This document shows positions 44,398-54,835 of a stretch of DNA of 64,000 nucleotides, piece after piece (the stretch's first letter is position 1; each line of letters opens with the position of its first letter). The stretch is from assembly GCA_009767595.1 (NCBI GenBank), contig VSDK01027733.1, positions 3,323 through 67,322 of the forward strand, in the 5' to 3' direction. The notes beneath the pieces are model-generated. The model saw only the letters and a list, made by a program, of their open reading frames with translations, did not search any database and was not told the DNA's origin. The DNA is from Symbiodinium kawagutii (taxonomy: Eukaryota; Sar; Dinophyceae; Suessiales; Symbiodiniaceae). Both the position numbers and the translations under genes were made by a program.

Positions 44398-44502
44398 ATC
44401 CTGTACAACAACTTGGGGGGCTTTGGCCCCGGACACCTCGACGAGCCGCGGCTCTTGCGCTTCGAAAAGGTCTGCGCCATCGACGACCAACGCGTTGATT
44501 TG
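44398..44502 (+). CDS. Gene E exon, start of repeated module (YNNLGGFGP)
   Basis: 105 nt between GCTGCTCAG and GTGACTGGG, phase 0 at both ends, 35 residues: ILYNNLGGFGPGHLDEPRLL then RFEKVCAIDDQRVDL. NNLGGFGP followed by LRF..V and VDL is a pattern I associate with repeated modules in predicted dinoflagellate secreted or surface proteins (memory, not verified). It is homologous to gene B 24512 (YNNL, LRYGHV, VWLDAV). The reading frame extends upstream, so an earlier AG is possible. Confidence 0.7.
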
Positions 44503-45360
44503 GTGACTGGGTGGCGCAACGTTGCGGCTGGGGCAATCCAGTGGAGAACCAGCCGGGCCAACGTTGCGGGTGCAATCCAGCAATGGGAGAGCCAATCATA
44601 GATAGGTGGTGATCCACCAGCAGAATTGGGGATTTGATGACATGATCTCTTATTGAGTTTAGTGGTAATGAATCAAACGTCGAGAATACACCTCCAGGTA
44701 CCATTTTATTGAGTGGGTGTTCAGGATACGCATCAGAATGTAACCCGTGAACTGGCAGTAGATAGTAATAGTAGATTGATGTATCACGAACAAATCGCTC
44801 TTAACGTCCCTGATCCTCATCTTCGCTACCAGTGGAAGGGACTCCCAACTAACCATTACTAATTAAGCATCATCAGCCACCAACCGCCACCAGCATGACT
44901 CACCGCTTGACAAAATCGTAGCAGTTGAATAGCGTTATCATTGGGCAACCCTGGCTGTTTGAAAATCGGGGATTGAACGTATCCGCTGGTTACCCTTTTG
45001 AAAGGGGAACTGCTATGATCACCTATGATCAACCTCTATTCATCAATCAGTTGATTTGTTCTCATCTATTTGATAATAGGTAACTTGATGATTTTTTGTT
45101 CACCTCGTAAACTGGTTGATTAGGTAACTCAAGGATAATTTGATAATAGGTGACTTGATGATGATAGGCAATTTGGTGATAGGCGATCCAATAGGTGATC
45201 TTGAGCAACTGATGATTTGTTGTTCAGAAACTCAGTTCCTCACCTCCACGGAGCGATGGAAACAGTTCCACATGGTTGATGGGGCATTCAAAAAAGCAAA
45301 CAAGCTAACAAACAACAGAAGGCGTGTCCTTGTCCCCGTCCCTGTCCGTCTTGTCCTTGT

Positions 45361-45371
45361 CCCTCCTGTTG

Positions 45372-45403
<32 letters not shown>

Positions 45404-45420
45404 GGTGGTGGTTGGTGGTG
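45361..45420. repeat. (GTT)n/(GGT)n microsatellite
   Basis: GTT units followed by GGT units; simple repeat within the gene E intron. Confidence 0.9.
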
Positions 45421-45502
45421 ATCGTGGTGGTTAGGCCATGCTCGGAGCCTTCAGTAGTTGTCGCTGCCTGAAGGCCGGCACGGCAACCCATGGCGCGCTC
45501 AG

Positions 45503-45580
45503 GTGCTATCGGCCCCCGACGGCTATCGACCTGCTGAGCCGGAGCTGAATGGAGTCCACAAGGGGAACGTGGCAGTGAAT
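45503..45580 (+). CDS. Gene E exon, second part of repeated module
   Basis: 78 nt between GCGCGCTCAG and GTGTGAGGG, phase 0 at both ends, 26 residues: VLSAPDGYRPAEPELNGVHK then GNVAVN. It follows 44398-44502 and precedes 46303-46362 in phase. It matches gene B 26142 (Y-x-P, GNxAxN, exon ending in Asn). The frame is also open upstream (LPEGRHGNPWRAQ) to a TAG at 45455, so a longer exon is possible. Confidence 0.7.
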
Positions 45581-46087
45581 GTGTGAGGGCCCAGCGGAAA
45601 AACCACCTGCTTGGTAGGTTTTCCAGCATGGTTGGTGTCCTAAACACCCCATTCTTAATCATATACCAGTATGTATTCATTTTTCAGCATGCCCATATTG
45701 ACCACTATGAACCGTTTGCCGATCTACCCACCTAATTTTATTACAGCAACTACTGGTAGCCATTGTTAATCACGATCCCACAGCTTGTCAATCGTTATTT
45801 TACGAGCTTATCAACTATGATTGATTACGATTGCCACTGTGAACCCTTCCTAGTTATCATTAGACAAACCAGCTTATCGACCGTGATTAGGGATCAGCAA
45901 TAATCACAAACCAGCACTCACCGTGATGTCACCAACCATCGTTACGAACCAGTACTGTAGTACTTTTTCACTAGCCGTTGTGATTCCAGTATTGTTATTA
46001 TCATGATTGGTATTCACCATCAGAACCACTGTAAGCATCATTATGAGCATCAGTATAATCATGATTAAGCATCTTTAGCCATCATTA

Positions 46088-46170
46088 ACCATGTATGAAC
46101 CATCCAAACCCATCATTTACCTTTATAAACCATGTATGAACCATCCAAACCCATCATTTACCTTCATAAA
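46088..46170. repeat. 41-bp direct duplication
   Basis: AACCATGTATGAACCATCCA followed by AACCCATCATTTACCTT, two nearly identical copies in the AACCA-rich 3' half of an intron. Confidence 0.8.
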
Positions 46171-46302
46171 CCATCTATACAACATCATTAACCATCATTA
46201 GGACCATCATGATGACCATCATGCTGACCATGATTCATCTATGGCCATTACCATGGACCACCAGGACCACCAGGTAGCCTGGCTGACCATCATCACCACC
46301 AG

Positions 46303-46362
46303 GTGGCTGCAGGGACTTCCGTGGATTTGCGCTTGCGACTGACCACCGCGCTCTCGCAGGAG
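46303..46362 (+). CDS. Gene E exon, third part of repeated module (AAGT)
   Basis: 60 nt between CACCACCAG and the consensus donor GTGAGTCGG, phase 0 at both ends, exactly VAAGTSVDLRLRLTTALSQE. It continues the beta-strand pattern from the Asn-ending exon before it and matches gene B VHAGTVANLEISLV. All three module exons of gene E therefore join without a frame break. Confidence 0.75.
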
Positions 46363-46696
46363 GTGAGTCGGATGTGGGTCAAACGTCGTTGCAGGTGGAT
46401 GAGTTGATTCTTAAGCTTCTTGTTGATGGTGGTTTATTGATAGCTGATTGTTGGGTAAGCTGTTCATCAATTGTTGATGAATATTTAACAATCTTGCTGG
46501 TGGTTTCCATTCATATTTTGTTTATTGATAGCTGATTGTTGGGTATATGAATGGAAAGCAGTCGGGAATGATGATGACTGATGATTGATGATGATTCAGG
46601 ATCGACGATGGACGATAGATGAGACATGTCATGTTCCAAGAACTTTTGTTGTCCCATCCTGTTCTGCGCAGAGCACACTGCAATTTTTAACCTTTT

Positions 46697-47317
46697 TTGG
46701 GATCAGATGGGTTTACCATATGCCCATTGAACAATTCAATTTTTAGAATGGGATCTACAAGCCACCAATGCTTAAGTTTGAGCGTTTTTGGGAGTGAAGG
46801 AGCAGCAGTAGCAGCTGATGCTGCCAGTTGTGTGGTACAGCAAGAATTGAGATTCACTTCTCAACCCTCGGCCAACCATTTGAGTTCGTCCATCGATGGT
46901 TCACCACCAAAACTGGCAGTTTCCCTACTGATAATGATCCTCACTAGTTGGTTGAAGGGTACCACCATTTCTGGATCCGCGCACCTCCAAATCTTTCATG
47001 GCTTGTCCCTGCAGCCATCCATTAAATGCACCGGTGATCAACAGACAGGGCTCGTCCTGCAACCGGGATGCAGCCAGGCGACACCACTGATGCTCTCCAG
47101 GCTTTATGTCTCGATCTTTGATCAAGAGGACCAGCTGCGAGCAGCAGCCAGCGGGGATGACACCAGATACTGTGACACTGACCATGAATACATTGCAGGC
47201 TTTGTTCGGGGCATTCGAACATGTGGGTTTGTCCACAAATGGTGTACCACCCAGAAATGGTGGGTTTCTCTATTTAGAATGGGTATTCATGGTTATTCTT
47301 GGATGGCTAGTAGGTAG
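46697..47317 (+). CDS. Longest uninterrupted ORF (206 aa), doubtful
   Basis: Open from ATG to TAG, including GSEGAAVAADAASCVVQQEL, LYVSIFDQEDQLRAAASGDD and EYIAGFVRGIRTCGF. Another + frame (LTMNTLQALFGAFEHVGLST) and a 103-codon antisense frame (SVTVSGVIPAGCCSQLVLLI) are also open. No frame has splice-like borders or a known domain. It sits in the gene E intron 46363-47654. Possibly an unspliced or decayed gene on either strand. Confidence 0.3.
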   Translation: MGSDGFTICPLNNSIFRMGSTSHQCLSLSVFGSEGAAVAADAASCVVQQELRFTSQPSANHLSSSIDGSPPKLAVSLLIMILTSWLKGTTISGSAHLQIFHGLSLQPSIKCTGDQQTGLVLQPGCSQATPLMLSRLYVSIFDQEDQLRAAASGDDTRYCDTDHEYIAGFVRGIRTCGFVHKWCTTQKWWVSLFRMGIHGYSWMASR

Positions 47318-47654
47318 AACTATGGCTACCCACATGATGTGATCTAACTCCTTTGGCGAATCATTTTGGGCCTTAGGACTTTCAACCAGCTTCTACTTTA
47401 CAAGAAGTTCCCATCGGGCCTTGGGAAAAGCGGGTGGGATTATCGCTGTAAATGTGGTGTTATGAAGACTTAGGGATTGCAAACTGTTGGTCCAGTACAT
47501 GGGCTTATGATGTATTAACACGAACTGTTCATGTACTAAAACGATCATTGGCTTATTAAGCCCATATTAAGTATATGAACTGGTCATCTAAGGTTTGATA
47601 TTCAAACTGAAGTTGGCCAAGAAACTGGAGAATAGGCTGCCTTGCAGCTCCCAG

Positions 47655-47720
47655 GGCTACCGAATCCATGAGAGACAAGCGAAGCTGCTTGATATCGTGG
47701 GCTTCGTTGAGCACCGGCGG
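47655..47720 (+). CDS. Gene E exon, fourth part of repeated module
   Basis: 66 nt between GCAGCTCCCAG and GTGATTGTTGG, phase 0 at both ends, 22 residues: GYRIHERQAKLLDIVGFVEH then RR. An earlier AG (47646) would shift the frame. The next exon (49673) starts in phase 0. Confidence 0.6.
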
Positions 47721-47754
47721 GTGATTGTTGGTGGGTCATTGTTAGTGGTGATTA

Positions 47755-47950
47755 GGCTATGGTGATTTCTACCTGGTTAATGGTAAATGATAGGGGATAA
47801 TAGCCAACAATACTAGGGGATATACTGGCTATATGGCGAGCTGGGTCAATATTAATCAACTTATAAATGGGGGATAATCACCAACAATAATAGGGAAAAG
47901 AATGGTTAATTTTTGAGGGAACCAAGGGTACAGGGGTTTGACCCACAGCG
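47755..47950 (+). mobile_element. Introner-like element, family I copy 6
   Basis: GGCTATGGTGATTTCTACC opens the first module, which ends AGGGGATATACTGGCTATAT. GGCGAGCTGGGTCAATATT opens the second, which ends GGGGTTTGACCCACAGC. It begins 34 bp after the exon donor at 47721. Confidence 0.75.
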
Positions 47951-49672
47951 ATTAGAGTTGTTGGCTTTTGCCCAATCCATCTTGAATCACTACTGTTAGG
48001 TGGCTGTTGTCCAACCTATATTGGATCACAACTGTTAGGTATGATCAAGCCTTGGACGGTTTTTCCTTCTGCTGTTCACTGACTATTTTCATGTTGAATC
48101 AACCAGTTCGCAATGATCTTGCCGATTTGAAACATCATTAGCCACGACCGGAAACCTGCAAGCACCATATCTCTGTGATTGTTCGTTGGTTACTTTTAGT
48201 AGATGCATGTTTCTATGCTCAGATGTTTTTGGCCGAGCCATGTTGTTCTTAGACACCAGTTTTTACGTTGGTTGTAGGTTTAATGATGCATTGATACCTA
48301 TGTTGACTGGTCTCAAACAACATCAAGTTGTTGATTTGAATCATTGATCAAACTGGTCGTGCTGATACCAAAATGATGTACATGGTTGTTTCAAATGCTG
48401 AACCATTGACAGCAACAAAACCAACCATTTTGGGCTCCGCATGGCTTGAGAAACAACCTTGTATTAGTTGTTTAACCCGAATTGTTGGTTATTATTCCCT
48501 ATAATTAGCCATTATAATTCCCCGTGGAACCATTCATCACTTTTGATCATTAACGATCATTAACCATCATTAGCCATCATTATTCCCCATTATTAACCAA
48601 CCCCTATGGAAACATTTTGACTGCTTGACCGCAAAAAACCAGGAGGGCCAGATGCTGACGGGCCTTGGGAAAGTGGCAGTGCATGACTTTCAGGTGCCTG
48701 GTAGATGCATGGGTTGAGCTTGGTGGTTGGTGGAAAATCGAGCATTTTCTATGGTCAAGTATGGTCATTTGGTTGATAGGTGGTTGATATGGTTTAGTAA
48801 TGGTGTAGGAATGGTTATGGAATGATTGATACTGATTGATAAGGACTAGTACCAGTTGATACGGTTTGATCATTGATGAATGACACAGATTCATGACTGG
48901 TACAGTTTCGCGAGGGTGAATATTGGTTGATAACTGGTCGATAATGGTTCAAAGTCGGCAACAATGGTCTATCATGGTTGACAATGGTTGATTGAAGAAA
49001 GTTCAGGAGAGAAAGTTCCGTGTTACAAGTATTAGCATTCCCAAGCAAGAGCAGTGTCAAGCAAAAGCAGTGTCAAGTAAAAGCAGTGTTCAGCAAAAAC
49101 GCAGCGCCAAGCAGAAGCAACCTTCTGCAGGCTTTGTGCGGGCTTTGTAGCTGTGGCCTGCGCGCCGTGCACATTTTGCTATCGCCGTGCGCATTTTGCT
49201 ATCGCCGTGCATATCTTGAAGTCAGAAAAAACCTTGAGAAAAGCAAACAACAAAAAAACACAAAAAACACACCCCATGTCTGGAGGCTTCGGCCTGAGGG
49301 GATGGTTCATGGGGTCTGCAGTTTTGTTTTTTTTTTGATTTTTCAAGGTTTTGGGTCTGTGCGTGTGTGTGACTTGAATTGATTTGATTTTTAACAGTTA
49401 CTCACAGATGCACTGATTTGCGCATGCTGGTGGTAACTTGTTCTGTAGCCGCATTTAACCACTATGATGCCCCATTTAAAACCAACAGTACACCCCATTA
49501 ACCAACATTTACCCCATATGATGCCCCATTTAACCACTAGGATGCCCCATTTACACCCACCCAACATTAAACCAACATTAAACCACATTAACCAACATTA
49601 AACCCATTAAACTCCAGCCAAACACGACAAGTTTGCTTCGGGCAGACCACATTTGGCCGCTGCCGTTGTCAG

Positions 49673-49763
49673 GCGGTGATCTTCGCCAACGGCACGCGCA
49701 CAGCCAGCTGGGCCTTGCCCACCGAGCAGCATGGCGTGCGGGAACCAAGCAGCGCTCCGGAAG
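49673..49763 (+). CDS. Gene E exon, NGT part of repeated module
   Basis: 91 nt between GTTGTCAG and GTGGTTTAG, starting in phase 0 and leaving one base. Residues: AVIFANGTRTASWALPTEQH then GVREPSSAPE. The carried G joins AC of the next exon to make Asp. The frame extends upstream with cysteines (CFGQTTFGRCRCQ), so the exon could start near 49616. The family II element follows directly. It corresponds in module order to the GRTF exon of gene B. Confidence 0.65.
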
Positions 49764-49820
49764 GTGGTTTAGTAGTAAACCAACCATTTTTAGGGGTATC
49801 CTATTTTGAGAAACAGCCAT
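49764..49820 (+). mobile_element. Family II-like element at an intron 5' end
   Basis: GGTGGTTTAGTAGTAAACC at the donor, then AGGGGTATCCTATTTTGAGA and AACAGCC. It is a shortened relative of 4527-4624, with GGTGGTTT and TTTTGAGAAAC-type ends. Confidence 0.5.
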
Positions 49821-50516
49821 ATATTTTTTTAACATTTGTATATATATGTTTCTGCATCGATGCTTGAAAAATGGGAGATGCATAGGCACATCCATGTGTA
49901 TGTACCTGTATACTGAGTAGATAGATATATATATATATAGATATGTATATCTGTATAAATGTATTTGTATGTGCGCACTTCTGCATGCAAGTCTAGCACA
50001 ACAGCCAGAGTTGTTTGGTCCTTGCAACATCTTGCAACAACCGACACATCACCAATTCAGTCAGTATCTAGTCACCAACCAGGATGTTGCGTGAGCTTTG
50101 CTGCTTCAGGGCCGACAGCCGGTACTTGGAGTAACGGGTTGAACAAAGAGCCCGTGTCCAGTGTGGTACTTGGATCGTGCTACGTGATGTTCGCAAGCGG
50201 TGGTTGATTATGGGTGCTTCTGGGCCTGGTTCTTGAGGTTGTCAACTAGTCCATGATGGCGATTTTGCTATGGATCAACTAGTAGAACTAATCATCAAGA
50301 ATTATTAGGTGGCTAGTTTGGTGGGTTGAGTAAGATTGTACCATGATCGTGTCAGGAACGACTCTGTTGGCAGGATTGAATGGTGGTAAATGATTGGTGC
50401 TGAGTCACTCAATCATTCGCCCCACTGGGCCCGTCAAAACGTTGAACATGTGGTGCCAACCCATAACTTGTGCTACACGCTGTAACACCTTGATGTATCA
50501 AACTTAGCTGACTCAG

Positions 50517-50648
50517 ACTCCCAGCTGCTGAAGCGGTCCAGCGCCACCTCCATACTGCCACAGGTTTGGGTGGTGCCCACGGGGCCCAAAGTGACCTTCC
50601 TCTTCCGTTACATCACGAAGTTGGTGATCACCCTGGCAGCACCTCAAG
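50517..50648 (+). CDS. Gene E exon, end of repeated module
   Basis: 132 nt between CTGACTCAG and GTTGCGTGG. It starts with two bases completing Asp from the exon ending at 49763 and leaves one base. Residues: SQLLKRSSATSILPQVWVVP then TGPKVTFLFRYITKLVITLA, APQ. The phase match on both sides is strong evidence for the join. An internal GT at CCACAG, GTTTGG would give a shorter exon, but the coding pattern continues past it. Confidence 0.7.
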
Positions 50649-50988
50649 GTTGCGTGGCGAAGCGGGATGGGACCCCATGGTTAACAGATGGCTTTGAACT
50701 CTCATAGCTCAACATGGTTACATAAGCTGGGCATCCCCTTAGAACCGTGGATAAGCAGCTCAAAGCGGCGAAGGCACCAAGCAGATTTCATGGAAAGTCT
50801 GAGGTTGCAACTTACATGATATACCCACGGCCCAAGCCATTGAACCTGATCGAAACGCTCCACGAAACACGCCCGCGGTGGATTGATTTGCGGCTACGGC
50901 AGATCTAGTGATTTATTCCTTGATTGCTTGATGGGTTCTTCGGACCTTTGCTTGACGCTTTGACTCTTGCTTTGTGGTCTCAACTTAG

Positions 50989-51434
50989 CCCTGGAGAACA
51001 AGGATGCGGTCATGGAGCACATCAAAGAGGATGCCTAGGACGATCTCAGGATCGCCGCTGTGGCTCCGCACCTCGTGGACGACGGCAGGTTCACCGAGCT
51101 GCGGCTCAATTTCATGGGGCAGGGCATGACGCGAGGGCCGGCGCTGAAGGAGTTGGTCTGGTGGCCAACTCCGTTGGGGAACGGTGTCAGCTGGCGCAGG
51201 TGTTGGAGCTGCAGCTGACGTTGATGACGCGCCCTGGCCTTGGCCCAAGGCCTGGGCGGCACTTGCCGCGCCTGGAGCGAGGACGACCACAAGCGCCACG
51301 CGGCCAGGCTTCGACCGATTTTTCGACCGTATCCGCCTGGGAGCAGCTCGGCCGCACGGTCTCCATCAAGCTCGGTTGATGAGGCCATCACGCGTCAGGG
51401 ACGACGTGGGATGAGCGAAATTGAGCGAAGCTCC
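50989..51434 (+). pseudogene. Gene E 3' part with in-frame stop and frame slips
   Basis: After CAACTTAG, two bases complete Ala with the base carried from 50648, then LENKDAVMEHIKEDA and TAG at 51036-51038. The same frame continues DDLRIAAVAPHLVDDGRF, TELRLNFMGQGMTRGPALKE. Coding character then moves to a second frame (RCQLAQVLELQLTLMTRPG) and a third (SEDDHKRHAARLRPIFRPYP; SVDEAITRQGRRGMSEIERS) to TGA at about 51438. The phase-matched start suggests a real gene. The stop and slips suggest decay, several very short introns, or sequence error. Confidence 0.45.
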
Positions 51435-51529
51435 TGGTGATCCAATATATGAAGAGATCCAACTGTGAGATATGATATGATTCGCGATTATGACTCTGGA
51501 AAAACCAGTTTGAGTGTAGCAAGCTCTCT

Positions 51530-51820
51530 TTGTTGTTGCTAACACTTGTGAGCAGTCAGGACCCCCTGCTACTCCGATGGAATACAAGTGACTTGTCAAT
51601 CGCAGGGCTGGAAGATCTCTTTCGCCGAGTCAATGGCAACATTTGGAGGACAATCCGCTACTGCATCCAGTCTTTGCAACTCTGTGTCGTCAAAGCCAAT
51701 GTGTCGAAACAACGAGTTCGATTGCGTGCTGCAGTAATTCCTCACACCAGAAAAAGTCGGATGCGTCACATGTTGCCTCGGCGCAAGCGTTGTGCAATTG
51801 GTAGCAGCAACATGCAATAG
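51530..51820 (+). CDS. Candidate ORF ending inside a palindrome (96 aa)
   Basis: Includes SDLSIAGLEDLFRRVNGNIW, RTIRYCIQSLQLCVVKANVS and KSRMRHMLPRRKRCAIGSSN. It is basic and protein-like from about residue 17. Its TAG stop lies in the left arm of the 27-bp inverted repeat at 51799-51853. No family recognised. An antisense frame of similar length exists. Confidence 0.4.
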   Translation: MLLLTLVSSQDPLLLRWNTSDLSIAGLEDLFRRVNGNIWRTIRYCIQSLQLCVVKANVSKQRVRLRAAVIPHTRKSRMRHMLPRRKRCAIGSSNMQ

Positions 51821-51853
51821 ATCCAATGGATCTATTGCATGTTGCTGCTACCA
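51799..51853. other. 27-bp perfect inverted repeat with 1-base loop
   Basis: Left arm TGGTAGCAGCAACATGCAAT plus AGATCCA (51799-51825), one A, then its exact reverse complement (51827-51853). It could be a foldback in the assembly, a palindrome of biological origin, or a strong RNA hairpin. Confidence 0.9.
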
Positions 51854-52722
51854 CGCGGCATGGCACTGTGCAAGCACATCTGCTGAAAACAAGGTGTGAT
51901 GCATTGCAAAACAACTATGACAAATCAGCATGTTGTTTTCCCAGGCCACTGGGTTAAATGGTTGGAATTATCCATGCCACTGGGACAGCAAGGGAAGCAC
52001 AAAGCTGACTTCGTCAGTGGGCAACCAGCCTCCCGGTGGCTGGCATGATTTCATTACTCGGTAAATTTGATGATCTACCAATTGTCGGTTTGAATTTATT
52101 TAGATTTATAAACCATTTATAAATGTCTATAAACTAAAATGGTTTGTAAATTTATAATTGGTGTTCATCGATTGAATAGGTTTTTCATGGATATTGATAC
52201 TGATACAGATTTATCGGTAGATTGCTAATGATTTATCGGTCATGATGCCAATTTGACTGCGGTCAGTACTGATTGATTGCCATTTCTGAGTGTTGGTAAG
52301 CACGCCCTATCAAGTTGATCGAACAGGATTCGTTGGTTGATTCTGATGGGTTCTTATGCGAGCCGACAATAGCTCCGATCACTTTCAATGGTGATTGCAG
52401 AGTATTGACCGCCATCCACCAAGTGGGTATATGCCAAATAATGGCACCCCTAAAACCAAGGGTTTCCTAGTAAAATTATCATCTTTTGTTGGGGCCGGTG
52501 GGGTCCATTGGTTGCCCTATGGCTTGGCACATACCCAAGTATCGTTGAGCGTGATCAACTATCAACCAGCCGCGAACCATCCTGAACCCTACAAAGCGCT
52601 CTGAGCCATGAAACCATTGTGGGCCATTATCAGTTATCATGAGTGATCAAGTTATCAAATCAACGGCCCATAATGATGGGAAACCGTTATCATTAACAAA
52701 TTTTATCACTTATCACTAATGG

Positions 52723-52745
52723 NNNNNNNNNNNNNNNNNNNNNNN
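52723..52745. other. Assembly gap (23 N)
   Basis: Unknown bases inside repeat-rich sequence. The frame reported across it is meaningless. Confidence 1.
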
Positions 52746-53256
52746 CAGCAGGAGTAAACATCATTCATGTTGAATGAATAATGATGAACATTTGATGAAT
52801 AGACTATTATTTCGTGAGTAAGCATGATTAAAGTGCCAGTACTCACTAGTTGACTAGTTGACCACCATGAACCACCACCATCATTGGCTCTTTTGAGAAA
52901 ACACCAGTGTTTTGCAGGCCGGGCATCAACCAACCAACCTCAAGGAACCAATCATTGTTGCAGTTGTTATGTCCGAACCGTGAACCAACCGGTTTGTTTT
53001 ATCCCCATTATTGTTACATCCGTAAAAACAACCATTGACCAACCTGGATCCTATCATGATTGTTGTTTGATGCATATCAACCAGCATGATGCATATGAAG
53101 CAGCATGTAACTCACCTCAACCCACCTTAGCCAGCCGGTTGTAGTTGGAACTTATAAACCAACAATTAACCATTCCTGATAAATTTTAGCCAATTGACCA
53201 TTGCTAATCAACAATGGTTTGATAACCTACTATTGTTGCTCATTAAGCCTATAAAT

Positions 53257-53388
53257 CCGCCATGTTGTGCTTATTAAAACTTATAAGCCAACCATGTTGT
53301 GCTTACAAAAACTTGTAAATCAACCATGTTGTGCTTACTAAAACTTGTAAACAAACCATGTTGTGCATACTAAAGCTTGTAAACCAAC
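53257..53388. repeat. 32-bp tandem repeat, four copies
   Basis: CATGTTGTGC occurs at 53261, 53293, 53325 and 53357, with ACTAAAACTTGTAAACCAAC between. It lies just upstream of the 53422 exon and is part of the AACCA-rich 3' half of the intron. Confidence 0.9.
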
Positions 53389-53421
53389 AAGGAACCTCAA
53401 CCTTCACCAATCAACCACCCA

Positions 53422-53529
53422 TCGCTGATCGCTGTCGAGGCGGGCGGACCTTCTACATCTCCCTCCGCACGCCCGACGCAGAGGTCACGGAAAACGTGGC
53501 GGAGACGGGGTGGCCCCACGAAACGCGAC
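53422..53529 (+). CDS. GRTF-type module exon, third copy
   Basis: The GC-rich frame reads ADRCRGGRTFYISLRTPDAE then VTENVAETGWPHETRR. GRTFYIS..PD parallels GRTFFISMSSPDVV of the gene B exon at 33359-33457. Borders are unclear. AG at 53438-53439 would start in mid-codon, and GTGGCG at about 53494 is a possible donor. The frame stays open to 53585. This island marks a third instance of the repeated module, at the start of the gene F region or the end of gene E. Confidence 0.55.
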
Positions 53530-53751
53530 GTGACGACGTGATCAGGAAGTCGGGAGCACAGCACAGCCATAGAAATGGCTGTTAACCCTGGATTAACTTT
53601 CCATTAACCATAGAAATGGCTGTTAACCCTGGATTAACTGAGCACAACACAAATGTTAACCCTGGATTAATAAAGCCTAGATTGAGGGTTAAGGTTTAAA
53701 ATGACCCCTGGATTGATTTTCCATTAAAATGGCAACCCTGGATTAAAATGG

Positions 53752-53844
53752 TATACCCCTGGATTGATTAATTGGGGGAGTTGCCATTTGAATGGAAAGT
53801 CAAGGCTTCCAGGGGATACCCCCTATTCATCAACCAGGGGTATA
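53752..53844. mobile_element. Short TIR element, family III copy 1
   Basis: 93 bp. Left TATACCCCTGGATTGATTAA then TTGGGGG; right CCCCCTATTCATCAACCAGG then GGTATA. The arms are near-perfect inverted repeats of about 26 bp. Core GTCAAGGCTTCCAGGGGATA. TAACCCTGGATTAA words surround it. Confidence 0.8.
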
Positions 53845-53875
53845 TTAATCCAGGGTTAACCTTAATACATACTAC

Positions 53876-53962
53876 TACGGAGTGGTACCCCCCATGATTT
53901 ATGGCAGATATGATTATACTTGGGAATAAACCAACTTATAACCATAGGGTACCACTCTGTAG
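53876..53962. mobile_element. Short TIR element, family IV relative
   Basis: Left ACGGAGTGGTACCCCCC, right AGGGTACCACTCTGTAG. The right end ends in TGTAG like the 59111-59346 intron. AACCAACTTATAACC inside recurs in family IV. Confidence 0.65.
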
Positions 53963-54105
53963 GGATCTGGAAGCATTGATATGAGTGGGATACCGTGGTT
54001 GATTTTGACTACGATAGGAACTATGAGGATCAATCTTCCAATTGGGTCCATCAAGTTACTGGCTCGCTTGATGGTGATCCCAGAAATATGATTTGATTTA
54101 CTCCC

Positions 54106-54240
54106 GTGATATCCTCATGCTGGATGTTGGCAAATTCTTGGTACGACAAGGGGGAGAGGTATGATGGGAGTTCCCACATGGATACACCAGCCATGTTTGA
54201 AGGTAAACCATCTGCCACCGAGGAACTTTGGGGGTGGTTA
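54106..54240 (+). CDS. Weak coding island
   Basis: GERYDGSSHMDTPAMFE, preceded by ACGACAAG and followed by GTAAACC, has an exon-like border pair. The longer frame to 54318 looks less protein-like. Confidence 0.25.
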
Positions 54241-54835
54241 TCTATATGGACCTCCCATAAGTGGTTTGTAAACGTATGGTCGATCCTGGTTGATTGCTAC
54301 ATAATCATACTATGTTGACTAGCTGGAACTTTCATTGCTGAATGGATGTTTCACAATGATTCGAGAAGCTAGGTTCGAGATAGATCGAGCTAGTGAAATA
54401 GTTGATACGATAATCCTTGGATAGATCGGATTTATCCTTGTTGACACATACCAACCTAAGATTTTGGGACACCCCATTTTAGGAGCATACGTCGAGGTGG
54501 CATATGGCTAGTACATGTTGGTTGTGATCATCTACTACTGCCCATTCTTGTCCATTGATAGACATGCCCATGTCATTGCTTTTTCTTGGATATCCCCCTC
54601 TATGCTTGACATTGATTGACTGGTATCCACTATTAGCCATTGTTGAGCACTCACCATGATCAGTCCTTACTGTCAATTGCCAAGAACTCTTGACCATGGC
54701 AATGAGCAATCTTTCAGCAGTATGAAACATGAATAACTGCCATTAGCCATTCCGTTGTTCACCATCAACTCACTGTAAACCACCAGCGACCGACAGTATT
54801 GATCCACCAATCACCATTGACCAATAGTATTAATG

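Noticed and set aside
52706-52933. ORF spanning the N gap
   Set aside because: Continuity across unknown bases is not evidence.
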